DNA of 64,000 nt from Photobacterium rosenbergii (GCF_003026455.1 NZ_PYMB01000006.1:1-64000); one strand, 5' to 3'. Positions 44,069 through 54,872 are shown, numbered from the stretch's first letter. Notes: a model not told the origin generated them from the letters alone. Translations and numbers: made by a program.

Positions 44069-44899
44069 ATGCACCGCTTAGCCGGATTGAACAACCCTCG
44101 CCAGGCGCAGGCGTTTATTGACTACATGGCCTCGCGAGGTATTTCGCTGGTGATGGCCCCTGAGCCGGAAGGCCTGTTTGCCTTATGGCTCGAAGACGGG
44201 CAGCATTTGGTGGAGGCAGAGGCTGAGCTCAACCAGTTCCTGTCCAATCCGTCTGACCTCAAGTACCAGGCAGCCTCATGGGAGGTTGCGGAGACCCGGA
44301 CCGCCAAGTTTAATTACCGCAGCCCGAGCTTGCTGGGCTTGGTTCGCGCTCAGGCTGGGCCATTCACCCTGCTGGTGATGGTGGTATCTATCGTGATCTA
44401 CCTGTTGTGGTTACTGGGGATGCAGCAGCCTGTCTTTAGCCTGATGCACTTCCCCCTGATGGATGGCGATGAGTGGCAACTGTGGCGTTTCTTCTCCCAT
44501 GCGCTGATCCATTTCTCGACCCTGCATGTGGTGTTCAACTGCCTGTGGTGGTGGATCCTCGGCGGGCAGTTGGAAAGGCACAGTGGCAGTGCCAAGCTGT
44601 TGCAGGTGTTCCTCATCTCGGCGCTGGTTTCCGGTTTTGCCCAGTTTTGGTTCCACGGCCCGAATTTCGGCGGCTTGTCCGGTGTCGTCTATGCCTTGCT
44701 GGGGTACATCTGGTGGATGGGTTGGCTGGCACCTAACCGCGGATTGTCGATCCCCAAGCCTTATGTCGTGTTCATGCTGGTGTGGCTGGTATTGGGTTTT
44801 GCCGATGTACTGGGCATGTCGGTAGCCAATATGGCGCATCTTTTTGGCCTGCTCAGTGGCTGTGCCCTTGGTTGGGTGGACGCCAAACTGCGCCGATAG
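44069..44899 (+). CDS. glpG: Rhomboid intramembrane serine protease
   Basis: A 276-residue intramembrane protease, the same length as E. coli GlpG, with an N-terminal cytosolic domain (about 1-85) and six helices. The catalytic dyad is S204 in GLSGVVYAL and H257 in ANMAHLFG. HALIHFSTLHVVFN in helix 2 supplies the oxyanion His and Asn. The start at 44069 has GGAG 7 nt upstream; a GTG four codons earlier would place the site inside the gene. In E. coli it takes part in quality control of membrane proteins. Confidence 0.96.
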   Translation: MHRLAGLNNPRQAQAFIDYMASRGISLVMAPEPEGLFALWLEDGQHLVEAEAELNQFLSNPSDLKYQAASWEVAETRTAKFNYRSPSLLGLVRAQAGPFTLLVMVVSIVIYLLWLLGMQQPVFSLMHFPLMDGDEWQLWRFFSHALIHFSTLHVVFNCLWWWILGGQLERHSGSAKLLQVFLISALVSGFAQFWFHGPNFGGLSGVVYALLGYIWWMGWLAPNRGLSIPKPYVVFMLVWLVLGFADVLGMSVANMAHLFGLLSGCALGWVDAKLRR

Positions 44900-44913
44900 G
44901 CCGAATTTGACTC

Positions 44914-44956
44914 GAAAAAGAGGTGAACATCCCAATTCGGATGTTCACCTTTTTTG
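44914..44956 (+). terminator. glpG terminator
   Basis: 12-bp stem AGGTGAACATCC / GGATGTTCACCT with a 6-nt loop and T6. Confidence 0.95.
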
Positions 44957-45168
44957 TTGATATATCAGTTTGGCTCGTAGTTCCGCTAAAATCCCCTGCT
45001 TTTTATTGCCCATCCAGCGATTTAATCTACCTATTTGACACTATTCACATTTTCTTACCTTCATTAGAGCAATAATTTGCATACCTTGAGCGTTATTGAT
45101 TACTTTCGCTCGTCTTGTACTCGTTTGTACCCATACCATCGCAAAAACACTATAAAAAGGAACATTCT

Positions 45169-46539
45169 ATGTTTGGTATTTTCAAACCGGCTATGCATCG
45201 GGAGCGTCTGCCCGATGGCAAGGTTGACTCCACCTACCAGCGCCTGCGTTGGCAGCTGTTTGCCGGTATTTTCATTGGCTACGCTGGCTACTACCTTGTG
45301 CGAAAAAATTTCAGCCTGGCAATGCCTTATCTTATCGAGGAATACGGCTACAGCCGCGGTGACCTGGGTGTTGCCCTTGCTGCAGTCTCTATCGCCTATG
45401 GCCTATCTAAATTCCTGATGGGCAGCGTGTCTGACCGCTCTAACCCGCGCTATTTCCTCGCGGCAGGTTTGAGTATGTCGGCCATTGTCATGCTGTGCTT
45501 TGGCTTTATGCCATGGGCAACGGGCAGTATTGCAGCCATGTTTATCCTATTGTTCCTGAACGGTTGGTTCCAGGGTATGGGCTGGCCTGCCTGTGGCCGG
45601 ACCATGGTGCACTGGTGGTCGCGCAAGGAAAGGGGTGAGGTTGTATCGGTCTGGAACGTTGCCCATAACGTTGGTGGCGGCCTGATCGGCCCGATGTTCC
45701 TGCTTGGCTTGTGGGCATTCAACGATGACTGGAGGGCAGCGTTCTACGTGCCGGCATTCTTTGCCTTGCTGGTAGCGGCATTCACTTTGCTGGTAATGCG
45801 TGATACGCCTCAGTCGTGTGGCCTGCCTTCTATCGAAGAGCACAAGGATGACTATCCGGATAGCTATGATGCCTCTCATGAAAAAGAGATGACGGCGAAA
45901 GAAATCTTCTTCAAGTACGTCTTCAACAACAAACTATTGTGGTTCATCGCTGTGGCGAATGCCTTTGTTTACCTGATCCGCTACGGGGTACTGGACTGGG
46001 CACCGGTTTACCTAAGCGAAGTGAAAGACTTCACCGTTGATAAGTCGTCTTGGGCTTACTTCCTGTATGAGTGGGCCGGTATCCCGGGTACCCTGCTGTG
46101 TGGCTGGATGTCGGATAAATTCTTCAAAGGCCGCCGTGCGCCGGCAGGTATCTTGTTCATGGCGTTGGTAACGGTTGCGGTATTGGTTTACTGGTTCAAC
46201 CCTGCCGGTAACCCGGCAGTTGATATGGCAGCACTGGTTGCTATCGGCTTCCTGATCTATGGCCCGGTAATGCTAATCGGCCTTTACGCGCTTGAACTGG
46301 CACCTAAGAAAGCGGCTGGTACAGCGGCTGGCCTGACTGGCCTGTTTGGTTACTTAGGTGGTGCGGTCGCGGCCAATGCTATCCTAGGCTACACCGTTGA
46401 CCACTTCGGCTGGGATGGTGGCTTTATGGTGCTGACTGCATCATGTGGCCTATCAATCTTCTTCCTGACGTTGGCATTGATTGGTGAAAGCCGTCTGCAC
46501 CGTGAGAAAGAAGCGGGTCAGCAAGCACAAAATGCATGA
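45169..46539 (+). CDS. glpT: Glycerol-3-phosphate:phosphate antiporter
   Basis: A 456-residue major-facilitator protein with 12 helices that imports glycerol-3-phosphate in exchange for phosphate. Highly conserved blocks are [59 protein letters not shown] and NVGGGLIGP. It is about the same length as E. coli GlpT (452). AAGGA precedes the ATG; the earlier in-frame start at 45115 is not supported. It lies upstream of glpR and glpD, and regulation by GlpR is likely, although no clear operator was found. Confidence 0.97.
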   Translation: MFGIFKPAMHRERLPDGKVDSTYQRLRWQLFAGIFIGYAGYYLVRKNFSLAMPYLIEEYGYSRGDLGVALAAVSIAYGLSKFLMGSVSDRSNPRYFLAAGLSMSAIVMLCFGFMPWATGSIAAMFILLFLNGWFQGMGWPACGRTMVHWWSRKERGEVVSVWNVAHNVGGGLIGPMFLLGLWAFNDDWRAAFYVPAFFALLVAAFTLLVMRDTPQSCGLPSIEEHKDDYPDSYDASHEKEMTAKEIFFKYVFNNKLLWFIAVANAFVYLIRYGVLDWAPVYLSEVKDFTVDKSSWAYFLYEWAGIPGTLLCGWMSDKFFKGRRAPAGILFMALVTVAVLVYWFNPAGNPAVDMAALVAIGFLIYGPVMLIGLYALELAPKKAAGTAAGLTGLFGYLGGAVAANAILGYTVDHFGWDGGFMVLTASCGLSIFFLTLALIGESRLHREKEAGQQAQNA

Positions 46540-46585
46540 TTGGGAGCGCCATCATTGGCATCTTGATTAGACCCTAGGTAATATG

Positions 46586-46620
46586 ACAAGGCTTCGCATT
46601 GGGCGGAGCCTTGTTGTTTT
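46586..46620 (+). terminator. glpT terminator
   Basis: ACAAGGCTTCGC paired with GCGGAGCCTTGT (one G-T pair), loop of 5, then TGTTTT. Located 46 nt after the stop. Confidence 0.75.
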
Positions 46621-46706
46621 ACAAGCTATTCTTGCCTTAATGATATCGATTTCATAAGAGTGCTTGTTAGGGTACCAGGCCACAGCGAAAGGGAGCCGCG
46701 TCAGTC

Positions 46707-47468
46707 GTGAAGCAGAGTAAACGTCACCAGGAAATTATTGATCTCGTCAAAACCCAGGGCTATGTCAGCACTGATGACTTGGTTGAACGGTTCAATGTCA
46801 GCCCGCAGACAATCCGACGGGATCTCAATGAACTGGCGGAAGACAACAAAATTCGTCGTCATCACGGTGGGGCGACTATCCCATCGAGCTCGGTCAACAC
46901 TTCCTACAGCACCCGTAAGGTGATGCAACTGGCCGAGAAAGATAACATTGCCCAGGCCATGGTTGCCCATATCCCGGATGGGGCAACGTTGTTCATTGAT
47001 ATCGGTACCACTCCTGAAGCCGTCGCCCGGGCGCTGCTTGACCATAATGACTTGCGTATCGTGACCAATAACCTCAATGTCGCGAGCATCTTGACCGGTA
47101 AAGATGACTTTCGGGTGATTTTGGCTGGCGGCGAAGTCCGTAACCGCGATGGCGGGATTGTGGGTGAAGCGACCCTGGACTTTATTTCCCAGTTCCGCCT
47201 CGATTTTGGCATCTTGGGGATCAGCGGCATTGATCTTGACGGCTCATTGCTTGATTTTGACTACCATGAAGTACGGGTCAAGCAGGCTATCATCGAGAAC
47301 AGCCGTTGTGTCATGCTTGGTGTCGACCATACCAAGTTCGGCCGCAATGCCATGGTTAATCTAGGTGACATCAGCCAGATCGACATGCTATTTACTGACC
47401 AGACGCCACCGGAAGAGCTAGGCAAGCGGCTGGCTGAGCATGAAACACATATTGAAATTATTCAGTAA
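46707..47468 (+). CDS. glpR: Glycerol-3-phosphate regulon repressor
   Basis: A 253-residue DeoR-family repressor, inactivated by glycerol-3-phosphate in E. coli (252 residues). The N-terminal helix-turn-helix contains VSTDDLVERFNVSPQTIRRDL, and IRRHHGGAT ends the DNA-binding domain. The effector domain has the GTTPEAVARAL phosphate loop. It starts with GTG, and the AGGGAG purine tract is rather far upstream. It precedes glpD, whose promoter carries two likely GlpR operators. Confidence 0.96.
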   Translation: MKQSKRHQEIIDLVKTQGYVSTDDLVERFNVSPQTIRRDLNELAEDNKIRRHHGGATIPSSSVNTSYSTRKVMQLAEKDNIAQAMVAHIPDGATLFIDIGTTPEAVARALLDHNDLRIVTNNLNVASILTGKDDFRVILAGGEVRNRDGGIVGEATLDFISQFRLDFGILGISGIDLDGSLLDFDYHEVRVKQAIIENSRCVMLGVDHTKFGRNAMVNLGDISQIDMLFTDQTPPEELGKRLAEHETHIEIIQ

Positions 47469-47513
47469 TCCTTCAATGTCATAGGCTTACAGGCCATTTC
47501 CCCTGTTCAAACG

Positions 47514-47547
47514 AGCGGGCTGCTACATTAGCAGCCCGCTTTTTTTT
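47514..47547 (+). terminator. glpR terminator
   Basis: Perfect 11-bp stem AGCGGGCTGCT / AGCAGCCCGCT, 5-nt loop, then T7. Confidence 0.96.
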
Positions 47548-47625
47548 CGCAAAAATGCCAGTTCGATCATAATTACTTAAACATTCGAGCATAATAATGA
47601 TGATCTCAATCAATTTATTGTCTAC

Positions 47626-47645
47626 TATGCGCGTAAGCGAACATT
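47626..47645. promoter_or_regulatory. GlpR operator-like site 1 (glpD)
   Basis: TATGCGCGTAAGCGAACATT matches the GlpR consensus WATGTTCGWTAWCGAACATW at about 16 of 20 positions, including a perfect CGAACATW right half. It lies 50-70 nt upstream of glpD. Confidence 0.75.
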
Positions 47646-47665
47646 TATGCGCGAATTGGAACATT
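47646..47665. promoter_or_regulatory. GlpR operator-like site 2 (glpD)
   Basis: TATGCGCGAATTGGAACATT, about 14-15 of 20 to the GlpR consensus. It directly abuts site 1 with no spacer, in the same orientation, which suggests cooperative binding. Confidence 0.65.
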
Positions 47666-47695
47666 AAAACGAAAGTCGGTAGCAGAGGTGGTGAT

Positions 47696-49210
47696 ATGGC
47701 AGCAAATAACGAAGTATTGGATCTAATCGTCGTCGGAGGCGGAATCAACGGGGCAGGTATTGCTGCCGATGCGGCTGGACGAGGTTTGAAGGTGGGGTTG
47801 TATGAGGCTCAGGACTTTGCCTCGGCGACATCATCGGCCAGTTCGAAGCTGATCCACGGCGGCCTGCGCTACCTCGAGCACTATGAGTTTCGTTTGGTTG
47901 GTGAAGCGCTGGCTGAGCGGGAAGTGCTGCTGAAAAAAATCCCTCATATTGCTCGTCCAATGCGCTTTCGCCTGCCGCACCGCCCACATTTGCGCCCGGC
48001 ATGGATGATCCGCGCCGGCTTGTTCTTATATGACCACCTTGGCAAGCGCACCACACTACCAGCAAGTTGCGGCCTGAAATTTGGTACTGACTCGGTATTG
48101 GTACCGGAAATTACCAAGGGTTTTGAATACTCCGATTGCTGGGTCGATGATGCACGTTTGGTGATCCTCAATGCGATGGAAGTGGCCCAGCGTGGTGGTG
48201 AAGTGCGTAACCGCTGTTCGGTCGAAGCTGCCGAGCGTGACGGTGACCTATGGCGGGTGACGGTTCGCAATACCGTGACCGGCGAGGTATTTGAGCGCCG
48301 CTGCCATGCATTGGTCAATGCGGCGGGGCCGTGGGTTAAAGCCTTCTACGATAAGAGCCTGGCGCTGCCGTCACCACGCAATATCCGCTTGATTAAAGGC
48401 TCGCACATAGTGGTACCACGGGTCCATGGTGAGGAGCAGGCGTACATCCTGCAAAATGAAGACAACCGTATTGTGTTTGTGATCCCTTACCTTGACCGTT
48501 TTTCGATTATTGGTACGACAGATGTTGAATACAATGGCGATCCGCGTGAAGTGGCGATTGATGACAATGAGATCGGCTACCTGCTGGATGTCTACAACAA
48601 CCATTTCGTCAATAAGCTAAACCGTGACGATGTGGTATGGACCTACAGTGGTGTCCGCCCACTGTGTGATGATGAGTCTGACTCACCGCAAGCTATCACC
48701 CGTGATTACACGTTGGAGCTGGAGCAGGAAGGCAACCAAGCCCCGCTATTGTCTATCTTTGGCGGCAAGCTGACGACCTACCGCAAGCTGGCCGAGACAG
48801 CGATGGCCAAGCTGGCACCGTTTTTCCCACAAATGGCCCAGCCTTGGACGGCGGACGCCTACCTACCAGGTGGCGAAGCCGGTTTTGATGCCAAGGTACA
48901 CGCGGCGAAATTGCAGCAGCGGTTCCCATGGTTGGAAGCGGTCGCGGCAGAGCGTATGGCGACCAACTATGGTAACCGCAGCGAAGATATTTGGGCTGGT
49001 ATTAGTTGCGAGGCCGACATGGGGCAGCATTTTGGTGCTGGCTTCTATGCTAAGGAACTGGAATACCTGCTGCGCTACGAGTTTGTCCAGCAGGCTGAAG
49101 ATGTACTGTGGCGCCGCAGCAAGCTGGGTTTGTACCTTAACCAGGAACAACAGCAGCAAGTGGCTGAGTACATCACCAACTGGCAAGCAGGCCATGAGAG
49201 TGCGGCTTGA
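47696..49210 (+). CDS. glpD: Aerobic glycerol-3-phosphate dehydrogenase
   Basis: Peripheral inner-membrane flavoenzyme oxidising glycerol-3-phosphate to dihydroxyacetone phosphate and passing electrons to ubiquinone. It has 504 residues (E. coli 501). FAD motif VVGGGINGAGIAADAAGRG lies near the start, followed by SSASSKLIHGGLRYLE, GTTDVEYNGDP and YSGVRPL. An in-frame start at 47597 would run through the GlpR operators, so the ATG at 47696 after AGAGGTGG is chosen. It is preceded by glpR and two operators. Confidence 0.97.
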   Translation: MAANNEVLDLIVVGGGINGAGIAADAAGRGLKVGLYEAQDFASATSSASSKLIHGGLRYLEHYEFRLVGEALAEREVLLKKIPHIARPMRFRLPHRPHLRPAWMIRAGLFLYDHLGKRTTLPASCGLKFGTDSVLVPEITKGFEYSDCWVDDARLVILNAMEVAQRGGEVRNRCSVEAAERDGDLWRVTVRNTVTGEVFERRCHALVNAAGPWVKAFYDKSLALPSPRNIRLIKGSHIVVPRVHGEEQAYILQNEDNRIVFVIPYLDRFSIIGTTDVEYNGDPREVAIDDNEIGYLLDVYNNHFVNKLNRDDVVWTYSGVRPLCDDESDSPQAITRDYTLELEQEGNQAPLLSIFGGKLTTYRKLAETAMAKLAPFFPQMAQPWTADAYLPGGEAGFDAKVHAAKLQQRFPWLEAVAAERMATNYGNRSEDIWAGISCEADMGQHFGAGFYAKELEYLLRYEFVQQAEDVLWRRSKLGLYLNQEQQQQVAEYITNWQAGHESAA

Positions 49211-49243
49211 TTGGGAAAGTTAGTTAACACCCGTTGATGAATA

Positions 49244-49269
49244 CAAAGGCGCCTAGGGCGCCTTTGTTG
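49244..49269. terminator. Bidirectional terminator between glpD and the FliL-like gene
   Basis: CAAAGGCGCC / GGCGCCTTTG stem with a 3-nt loop. Confidence 0.8.
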
Positions 49270-49287
49270 TATCTGGAAGGTAGCAGT

Positions 49288-49701
49288 TTATTGATAGAGG
49301 TACTTGGTAAACAATAGCTCGGTGAGCAGTCGCTTGTTGGTCTCGATCAGCAGCAATTCGTTCACTTTGTTGAGGCAGGCCTGGCGGATTTCCTCGCGCC
49401 CAGCCAGGGATTTGACCCGGGCTTCGGGCTGCTGGCCGATAATGCTGATGATGGCATCGCGGATCAGCGGGGCATGGTGTTCGACTTCCGGGATGAGGGA
49501 AGGGTCTGCCACCATGAGATCAACCTGCAGGCGGAGGTAACCGATTTTCTTGCCCTGGGTGACATAGTTGGTGGTGATATCTGGAGCCAGGGTGTAATAG
49601 GTATATTGCGGGTTGGCCGGTGCGCCGTCATTGGCTTGGGCTGACATTGGCACTAAAAAGCTCGCCAACAGGAAAAGTAATCCAGGTAAAGTCAATTTCA
49701 T
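49288..49701 (-). CDS. FliL-like periplasmic/membrane protein
   Basis: A 137-residue protein from this start. A signal-type hydrophobic stretch (about 4-20) is followed by an Ala-containing processing region. The soluble domain has LRLQVDLMVADPSLIPEVEHHAPLIRDAII, LAGREEIRQACL and a C-terminal FTKYLYQ, which match FliL-type flagellar basal-body-associated proteins. FliL supports flagellar motor torque, but this copy lies outside a flagellar cluster. A start four codons upstream (49713) is possible; neither has a clear ribosome site. Confidence 0.7.
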   Translation of the reverse strand: MKLTLPGLLFLLASFLVPMSAQANDGAPANPQYTYYTLAPDITTNYVTQGKKIGYLRLQVDLMVADPSLIPEVEHHAPLIRDAIISIIGQQPEARVKSLAGREEIRQACLNKVNELLLIETNKRLLTELLFTKYLYQ

Positions 49702-49870
49702 TATGATGCTCATAGAGTTATTGGTTTTTATGGCTGCAAATGAGTTTCTTTCGATCGTAACGATATTCGTACTGGTTACAGCTTGCTACAATAGTGTTTC
49801 TTCATGGTAATAAATTAACCTTGATCTACCAAGCCCTAGCTGGCGATTGGGTAGAGATTTTGTTGGAAAG

Positions 49871-50416
49871 ATGTCGAAATTCAAACAGTTGTACAAGCCC
49901 TTGCTAGATAGTGCCCATTGGCTGGCACCGGAACAAACAGTCATTGAAGGGACTGAGTTTGGGCATTGGTTGTTGGAGTTGGACTCCTTGTCGCGTCGGT
50001 TCGAGCGCCATTGCCGGGCATTTACCGTGTCCCTGGAAGAGCAGGGGCAGATCAGCCGTGAGCGGTTGACTGACGATGAGCGAGCCTTGATCGGTGATGT
50101 CGACTGCCTGCTGCGCAAGGTGGTACTGAAGGGAGATGGGGTACCATGGGTATTTGCTAGGACCCTGATCCCGATGACCACCCTGACAGGCCAAGAGCAG
50201 GATTTGGCACAACTGGGGGAAATGCCACTTGGGTTCCGGGTGTTTACCGATCGCAGTGCGCGCCGTGATGCGCTGGTGGTCGCGAATGTCGGAACCGAAC
50301 ACCAACCGATCTGGGCTAGGCGCTCGCGGTTGTGGCTTAATGACAAACCGCTGTTAGTAGCAGAGTTGTTTTTGCAGGAAGCACCGATTTATAAGGAGAC
50401 CCTAAGTTGGAAATGA
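49871..50416 (+). CDS. ubiC: Chorismate lyase
   Basis: Converts chorismate to 4-hydroxybenzoate and pyruvate, the first committed step of ubiquinone synthesis. It has 181 residues (E. coli 165). Conserved blocks are [46 protein letters not shown] and [21 protein letters not shown], with the active-site Arg and Glu. A TTG eight codons earlier would extend it without support. It overlaps ubiA by 10 bp, forming a coupled ubiCA operon. Confidence 0.95.
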   Translation: MSKFKQLYKPLLDSAHWLAPEQTVIEGTEFGHWLLELDSLSRRFERHCRAFTVSLEEQGQISRERLTDDERALIGDVDCLLRKVVLKGDGVPWVFARTLIPMTTLTGQEQDLAQLGEMPLGFRVFTDRSARRDALVVANVGTEHQPIWARRSRLWLNDKPLLVAELFLQEAPIYKETLSWK

Positions 50417-51267
50417 CCAAGATGAAAGCGTTCTGGCAACTGGCGCGCTTCGATCGCCCTATTGGTAGCCTGTTGCTGTTGTGGCCAACGCTGTGGGCGT
50501 TGTTTTTGGCCGCCGAAGGGATGCCCAACCCCCATGTGATGCTGGTATTTGTCCTCGGTGTGATTTTCATGCGGGCGGCAGGTTGTGTGATTAATGATTT
50601 TGCCGACCGTAATTTCGATGGCCATGTCAAACGTACCGCCCAACGGCCTATGCCTTCGGGGAAGGTCTCGGAGCGCGAGGCGCTGGCCTTGTTTGGGTTG
50701 TTGGTGCTGGTGTCATTTCTGCTTGTGCTGACGATGAACACCCTGACCATCATGCTGTCGGTGGTGGCGGTGATTTTGGCTGCGGCTTACCCTTTTATGA
50801 AACGTTATACCCACCTGCCGCAGTTGGTATTGGGGATGGCGTTTGGCTGGTCGATCCCGATGGCCTATGCGGCCCAGGCGGGTGAACTGCCTACGGTGGC
50901 ATGGCTACTGTTTGTCGCCAATATCCTGTGGACTATCGCCTATGACACCCAGTACGCCATGGTAGACCGTGACGATGACGTCAAGGTGGGGATTAAGTCG
51001 ACGGCGATTCTGTTTGGCCGTTTCGACAAGATGATCATTGGCCTACTTCAGCTCGGCACTCTGATCTTGCTGATAGCGGTCGGGGCGATTGAGGGGATGT
51101 CGCAGGTTTATTACTGGTGCCTGCTGTTGGCTTCGTCGCTGTTTGTTTACCAGCAAATGCTGATCCGAGGCCGCGAGCGTGAACCTTGCTTCAAGGCTTT
51201 CTTGAACAATAACTACGTCGGTATGTTGATCTGCGTTGGTATCGCAATCAGTACCTATCTGGCTTAG
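50407..51267 (+). CDS. ubiA: 4-hydroxybenzoate polyprenyltransferase
   Basis: A 286-residue polytopic inner-membrane prenyltransferase. It attaches the polyprenyl tail to 4-hydroxybenzoate. Asp-rich motif 1 is [15 protein letters not shown] and motif 2 is [13 protein letters not shown]; both bind the Mg-diphosphate of the prenyl donor. AAGGAG lies 8 nt before a TTG at 50407, which is therefore the probable start; an ATG at 50413 is the alternative but is 14 nt away. It overlaps the end of ubiC. Confidence 0.95.
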   Translation: MEMTKMKAFWQLARFDRPIGSLLLLWPTLWALFLAAEGMPNPHVMLVFVLGVIFMRAAGCVINDFADRNFDGHVKRTAQRPMPSGKVSEREALALFGLLVLVSFLLVLTMNTLTIMLSVVAVILAAAYPFMKRYTHLPQLVLGMAFGWSIPMAYAAQAGELPTVAWLLFVANILWTIAYDTQYAMVDRDDDVKVGIKSTAILFGRFDKMIIGLLQLGTLILLIAVGAIEGMSQVYYWCLLLASSLFVYQQMLIRGREREPCFKAFLNNNYVGMLICVGIAISTYLA

Positions 51268-51301
51268 GTTGATGGCTGAAGCCATATCTATCTGGTTATC
51301 G

Positions 51302-51328
51302 AAAAGCGCCGCAAACGGCGCTTTTTTT
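51302..51328 (+). terminator. ubiCA terminator
   Basis: AAAGCGCCG / CGGCGCTTT stem with loop CAAA and T7. Confidence 0.93.
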
Positions 51329-51452
51329 GTACCTGCGGTGCAGAAAAACATGAGGAGAAAGCTTTGGGGTTACCGTAGGCCAATAGCTACAAAAGCTGCC
51401 CAGTCTTTGCCATCGCGATTGGTAAGAAAGGGTTAGCAATACACAAACAGGC

Positions 51453-51484
51453 AAAAAAAGGGCTGCCAAATGGCAGCCCTTTTC
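51453..51484 (-). terminator. plsB terminator
   Basis: AAAGGGCTGCCA / TGGCAGCCCTTT stem with loop AA. T7 follows on the minus strand. Confidence 0.92.
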
Positions 51485-51503
51485 AGTGAGGTCACTAGTG
51501 CGA

Positions 51504-53954
51504 TTAGGCCTCGGTTTCTGTTTCTTCGCCCCGGTCTTCGCGGTTCATTACCGCTTGGATGGTCAGCTTCACTTCTGGCGATACCAAGGCTGCAAGCTGC
51601 TCGGCAAGTTGCTCGACTGGCTGCGATACCGCGTGGCACTCCTCGTTGAGGTAGCCTTCGCTGCGCAGGGTTTTCACAAGTGTTGCAAACACCCCTTTGT
51701 CGAAGAACTCAGGTGCATTGATACCGTGTAGGCGGCTTAAGCGCTGGGCCATCATCTGGCTTTGCTGCTCGAGATCGCTCTTCATCAGCTGCGGCTCGGA
51801 GTTGAGCAGGGTCAGGGCAATGGCATAACGCTGCAGGGTTTCCGAGATGGTGCGGGCCAATAGGTGGAGCGGGCCGATACGGGCGCTGTTGAGCGTAATC
51901 GTATCGCCGTCGCGTAGTACCAAGCGCTGGCGAACAAGCTCGTCGACCTGGGCTTCAATCACCGATTCCAGCTCTTCTTTGCTAAAGCGCAGGAAGAGTT
52001 CGGCCTGTAGGAATGGGTACAGGCGGCTGACTTGCTCAACAATCTCAGCCACAGTCAGGGTCTGGTGGTGGATGACGATATTGGCGATCAGCGATGGCAT
52101 CGCGAACAGGTGGATGATGTTGTTGCGGTAGTAGGTCATCAGGATCGCCTGCTGGCGGTTCAATGACACCATTTCACCTAGGCTATCACGCTCGACCACG
52201 AACTTGTCCATTTCAAGGGCATGTTTGACCATGGCCTTGGCATCTTCGTCCGGCACGGTGAACTGCTGCGAGTAAGGCACATTGCGTAGCAACTGCAGGT
52301 AGCAGTCGATCTGCTGCTCCAGATCCTCGCGGCTCAGTGCACGTTGGCGGGCTGCAAGCAGCGCCACACCACAAAGGGTCAGGGCATTGGTTGCCGCCGC
52401 GTCGTTGATGTGGGTCATCATCTTCACGGCCAGATCGTTAACAACCGGGTTCAGCCATTGTGGGCGCTGGGGCTCGATAGGGTCGATATCTTTGTGCCAC
52501 TCAGGAACATGTTCGTTAAGGTAGTGGTTGAGTGGGATCGGTTCGCCGAAGTTGACGTAGCCCTGGCCGAGGTTGCGCAGTTTACGCAGGGTACGGATCA
52601 CCTGGCCGACGTTCTCTTTCTCTTTGCGTTTCCCGCGTAGCTCTTTGGCGTAGGTTGCCACTTCCATAACGTGCTCGTAGCCAATATAAACCGGGACCAG
52701 GGTGACTGGGCGGTTGAGTCCGCGCAGCATGGCCTGGATGGTCATCGACAGCATACCGGTCTTGGCCGGTAACAAACGGCCAGTACGTGAGCGGCCACCT
52801 TCACTGAAGTATTCCACCGAGTAGCCTTTGGCAAACAACTCGGCCAGGTATTCACGGAATACGGTCGAGTACAGGCGGTTGCCCTTGAAGCTACGGCGGA
52901 TAAAGAACGCGCCCCCACGGCGGAAGATAGGCCCGGCCGGGAAGAAGTTCAGGTTGATACCAGCAGCAATATGCGGTGGTACCAAGCCTTCCTGGTAAAG
53001 CACGTATGACAGCAGTAGGTAGTCCATGTGGCTACGGTGACATGGTACGTAGACAATCTCATGGCCATCTTGGGCCAGTTTACGTACCTGCTTGGCATTG
53101 TGGATATTCAACCCTTGGTAGAGCTTGTTCCACAGCCAGCCAAGGAAGCGGTCACCACGCTTGATCAGCGAGTAGGAGAAATCGGCAGCAATTTCTTCCA
53201 TCATATCGACAGCTTCTTTGCGCACTTTCTCGATCGGTACATCACGGCTTGCTGCTTCTTCAGCCACCACTTTCTCAATCGCTTTGGAGTTTAAAAGGCG
53301 GTTGAACAGTACCTGGCGGTCCGGCAGTTTGGGGCCGGATGCAGCCAGTTGCTGGCGTGAGAAGTGGATACGCGCCACCCTTGCCAGTTTGTTGGCAATA
53401 GAGTCGTCAGTACCGTGGTGATCCGCCATGTAGCGCAGGGATACTGCCGGGCTTAGGCGCACCATACAGTCACGGCCATGGCCGAGAATGGTAAAGAACT
53501 TCTCTGGCCCATTGAGCGGACGCAGTACCGGTCTGTGGTTCTCTTCCTTGCCAGGTTTGCGACCCCACAGGATAGACGCTGGGACAACTTGGATATCCAG
53601 TTCGCTGTCTTGCTTGTGGTGTTCAAGCAGGGCGGTGAACAAATCAATCGATTCTTGCGGTAGCTTGGTCTTGTCACCGAAGACACTTGGGCCATCGGAA
53701 ATGTAGACATAGCGGACAAACTGTTGCCCGTTGAGCTCTAGCGGCGACAGCGGATCTGGCAGCCCAAGTTTCTGGGTGCTGCTGCGCAGCGTCATCAAAT
53801 CTGTGTTTGAGCGGAACGGCAGGATGTAAACAATCGGGCGTTCCAAATCCAGTTCCAGGTCCGCAACGGGATCGGAGGGGATAGAGTGGGTTTTAACCAG
53901 CAGAGAAAGCGGCAAATCCAGTATTTTTTGATAGATTTTCTGCCAACTTGACAT
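51504..53954 (-). CDS. plsB: Glycerol-3-phosphate acyltransferase
   Basis: Membrane-associated enzyme that makes 1-acyl-glycerol-3-phosphate from acyl-CoA or acyl-ACP, the first step of phospholipid synthesis. It has 816 residues (E. coli 807). The Hx4D acyltransferase motif appears as [11 protein letters not shown] at about 305-315, with [25 protein letters not shown] and VPVYIGYE as blocks II-IV. The ATG at 53954 gives the family N-terminus; an upstream in-frame start adds 12 residues. It is divergent from lexA, as in E. coli. Confidence 0.97.
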   Translation of the reverse strand: MSSWQKIYQKILDLPLSLLVKTHSIPSDPVADLELDLERPIVYILPFRSNTDLMTLRSSTQKLGLPDPLSPLELNGQQFVRYVYISDGPSVFGDKTKLPQESIDLFTALLEHHKQDSELDIQVVPASILWGRKPGKEENHRPVLRPLNGPEKFFTILGHGRDCMVRLSPAVSLRYMADHHGTDDSIANKLARVARIHFSRQQLAASGPKLPDRQVLFNRLLNSKAIEKVVAEEAASRDVPIEKVRKEAVDMMEEIAADFSYSLIKRGDRFLGWLWNKLYQGLNIHNAKQVRKLAQDGHEIVYVPCHRSHMDYLLLSYVLYQEGLVPPHIAAGINLNFFPAGPIFRRGGAFFIRRSFKGNRLYSTVFREYLAELFAKGYSVEYFSEGGRSRTGRLLPAKTGMLSMTIQAMLRGLNRPVTLVPVYIGYEHVMEVATYAKELRGKRKEKENVGQVIRTLRKLRNLGQGYVNFGEPIPLNHYLNEHVPEWHKDIDPIEPQRPQWLNPVVNDLAVKMMTHINDAAATNALTLCGVALLAARQRALSREDLEQQIDCYLQLLRNVPYSQQFTVPDEDAKAMVKHALEMDKFVVERDSLGEMVSLNRQQAILMTYYRNNIIHLFAMPSLIANIVIHHQTLTVAEIVEQVSRLYPFLQAELFLRFSKEELESVIEAQVDELVRQRLVLRDGDTITLNSARIGPLHLLARTISETLQRYAIALTLLNSEPQLMKSDLEQQSQMMAQRLSRLHGINAPEFFDKGVFATLVKTLRSEGYLNEECHAVSQPVEQLAEQLAALVSPEVKLTIQAVMNREDRGEETETEA

Positions 53955-54072
53955 ATCTTTTACTAGCCTCGAATTCTTAATGCGTGGCAAGGATAGCAGA
54001 AAAAAACCAGTTATAAGCAGCGAAATAGCACAGACTTGCCGTTATATGACATTTTTATTGATTTACATACCG

Positions 54073-54233
54073 TCTTTGCTATCCCTTTTAGGTATTAGAA
54101 ATGGGGGCTTACAGGAAAGAAGCCCGGTTGGTGAATTTACGCCAAAATTGTTGTTTTCCTAAACAATAACCTTTTCAAGCGGCAGAACACTGGATATACT
54201 CACAGTGAACTGTATAAAAAGACAGGGTGAGTT
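54073..54233 (+). promoter_or_regulatory. lexA promoter with two SOS boxes
   Basis: Promoter: -35 TTTCAA at 54173-54178, a 16-nt spacer, and -10 TATACT at 54195-54200. SOS boxes (CTG-N10-CAG): 54190-54205, starting CTGGATATACTCACAG, and 54210-54225, starting CTGTATAAAAAGACAG. Both overlap or follow the -10 box, so LexA represses its own gene, as in E. coli, which also has two boxes. Confidence 0.92.
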
Positions 54234-54851
54234 ATGAAGCCGTTAACGCCGCGCCAACAAGAAGTCTTTGATTTGATCAAAGCAAAAATTGAAGATACTG
54301 GAATGCCGCCAACACGTGCTGAAATAGCCCGTGAACTCGGCTTCCGCTCAGCCAATGCTGCCGAAGAGCACCTCAAGGCACTGGCCCGTAAAGAAGTGAT
54401 TGAAATTATTCCTGGCGCCTCGCGTGGGATCCGCCTTATTGCCAGCAATGATGGTGAAGAAAGCGGCTTGCCATTGATCGGTCAGGTTGCTGCCGGTGAG
54501 CCAATTCTGGCCCAGGAGCATGTTGAAACCCACTATGAAGTGGATCCGGCGCTGTTCAAGCCGCGTGCTGACTTCCTGCTGCGGGTCAACGGAATGAGTA
54601 TGAAGGATATCGGGATCATGGACGGCGATTTGCTCGCTGTGCACAAAACCCAAGATGTCCGTAACGGCCAGGTGGTCGTGGCCCGGGTTGAAGACGATGT
54701 GACAGTCAAACGTCTCGAGCGTAAAGGCGCGCAAGTCCTGCTGCATGCTGAGAACGAGGAGTTTGCCCCTATCGTGGTCGACCTCAACACCCAGCACCTG
54801 TCGATTGAAGGTATCGCCGTTGGGGTGATCCGCAATACTGACTGGATGTAA
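54234..54851 (+). CDS. lexA: SOS repressor LexA
   Basis: A 205-residue repressor and self-cleaving protease (E. coli 202). The winged helix-turn-helix is at about 1-65 ([23 protein letters not shown]). The cleavage site is A87-G88 in QVAAGEP. The catalytic dyad is S122 (NGMSMKD) and K159. It is cleaved when RecA-ssDNA filaments form. The start is ATG after GGGTGAGTT, just downstream of two SOS boxes. It is followed by a hairpin and a methyltransferase gene. Confidence 0.98.
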   Translation: MKPLTPRQQEVFDLIKAKIEDTGMPPTRAEIARELGFRSANAAEEHLKALARKEVIEIIPGASRGIRLIASNDGEESGLPLIGQVAAGEPILAQEHVETHYEVDPALFKPRADFLLRVNGMSMKDIGIMDGDLLAVHKTQDVRNGQVVVARVEDDVTVKRLERKGAQVLLHAENEEFAPIVVDLNTQHLSIEGIAVGVIRNTDWM

Positions 54852-54872
54852 CCGCACCGCTTAAAATATCTT

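Noticed and set aside
45000..45168. GlpR operator upstream of glpT
   Set aside because: The best 20-mer matched the consensus at only about 11 positions, near background.
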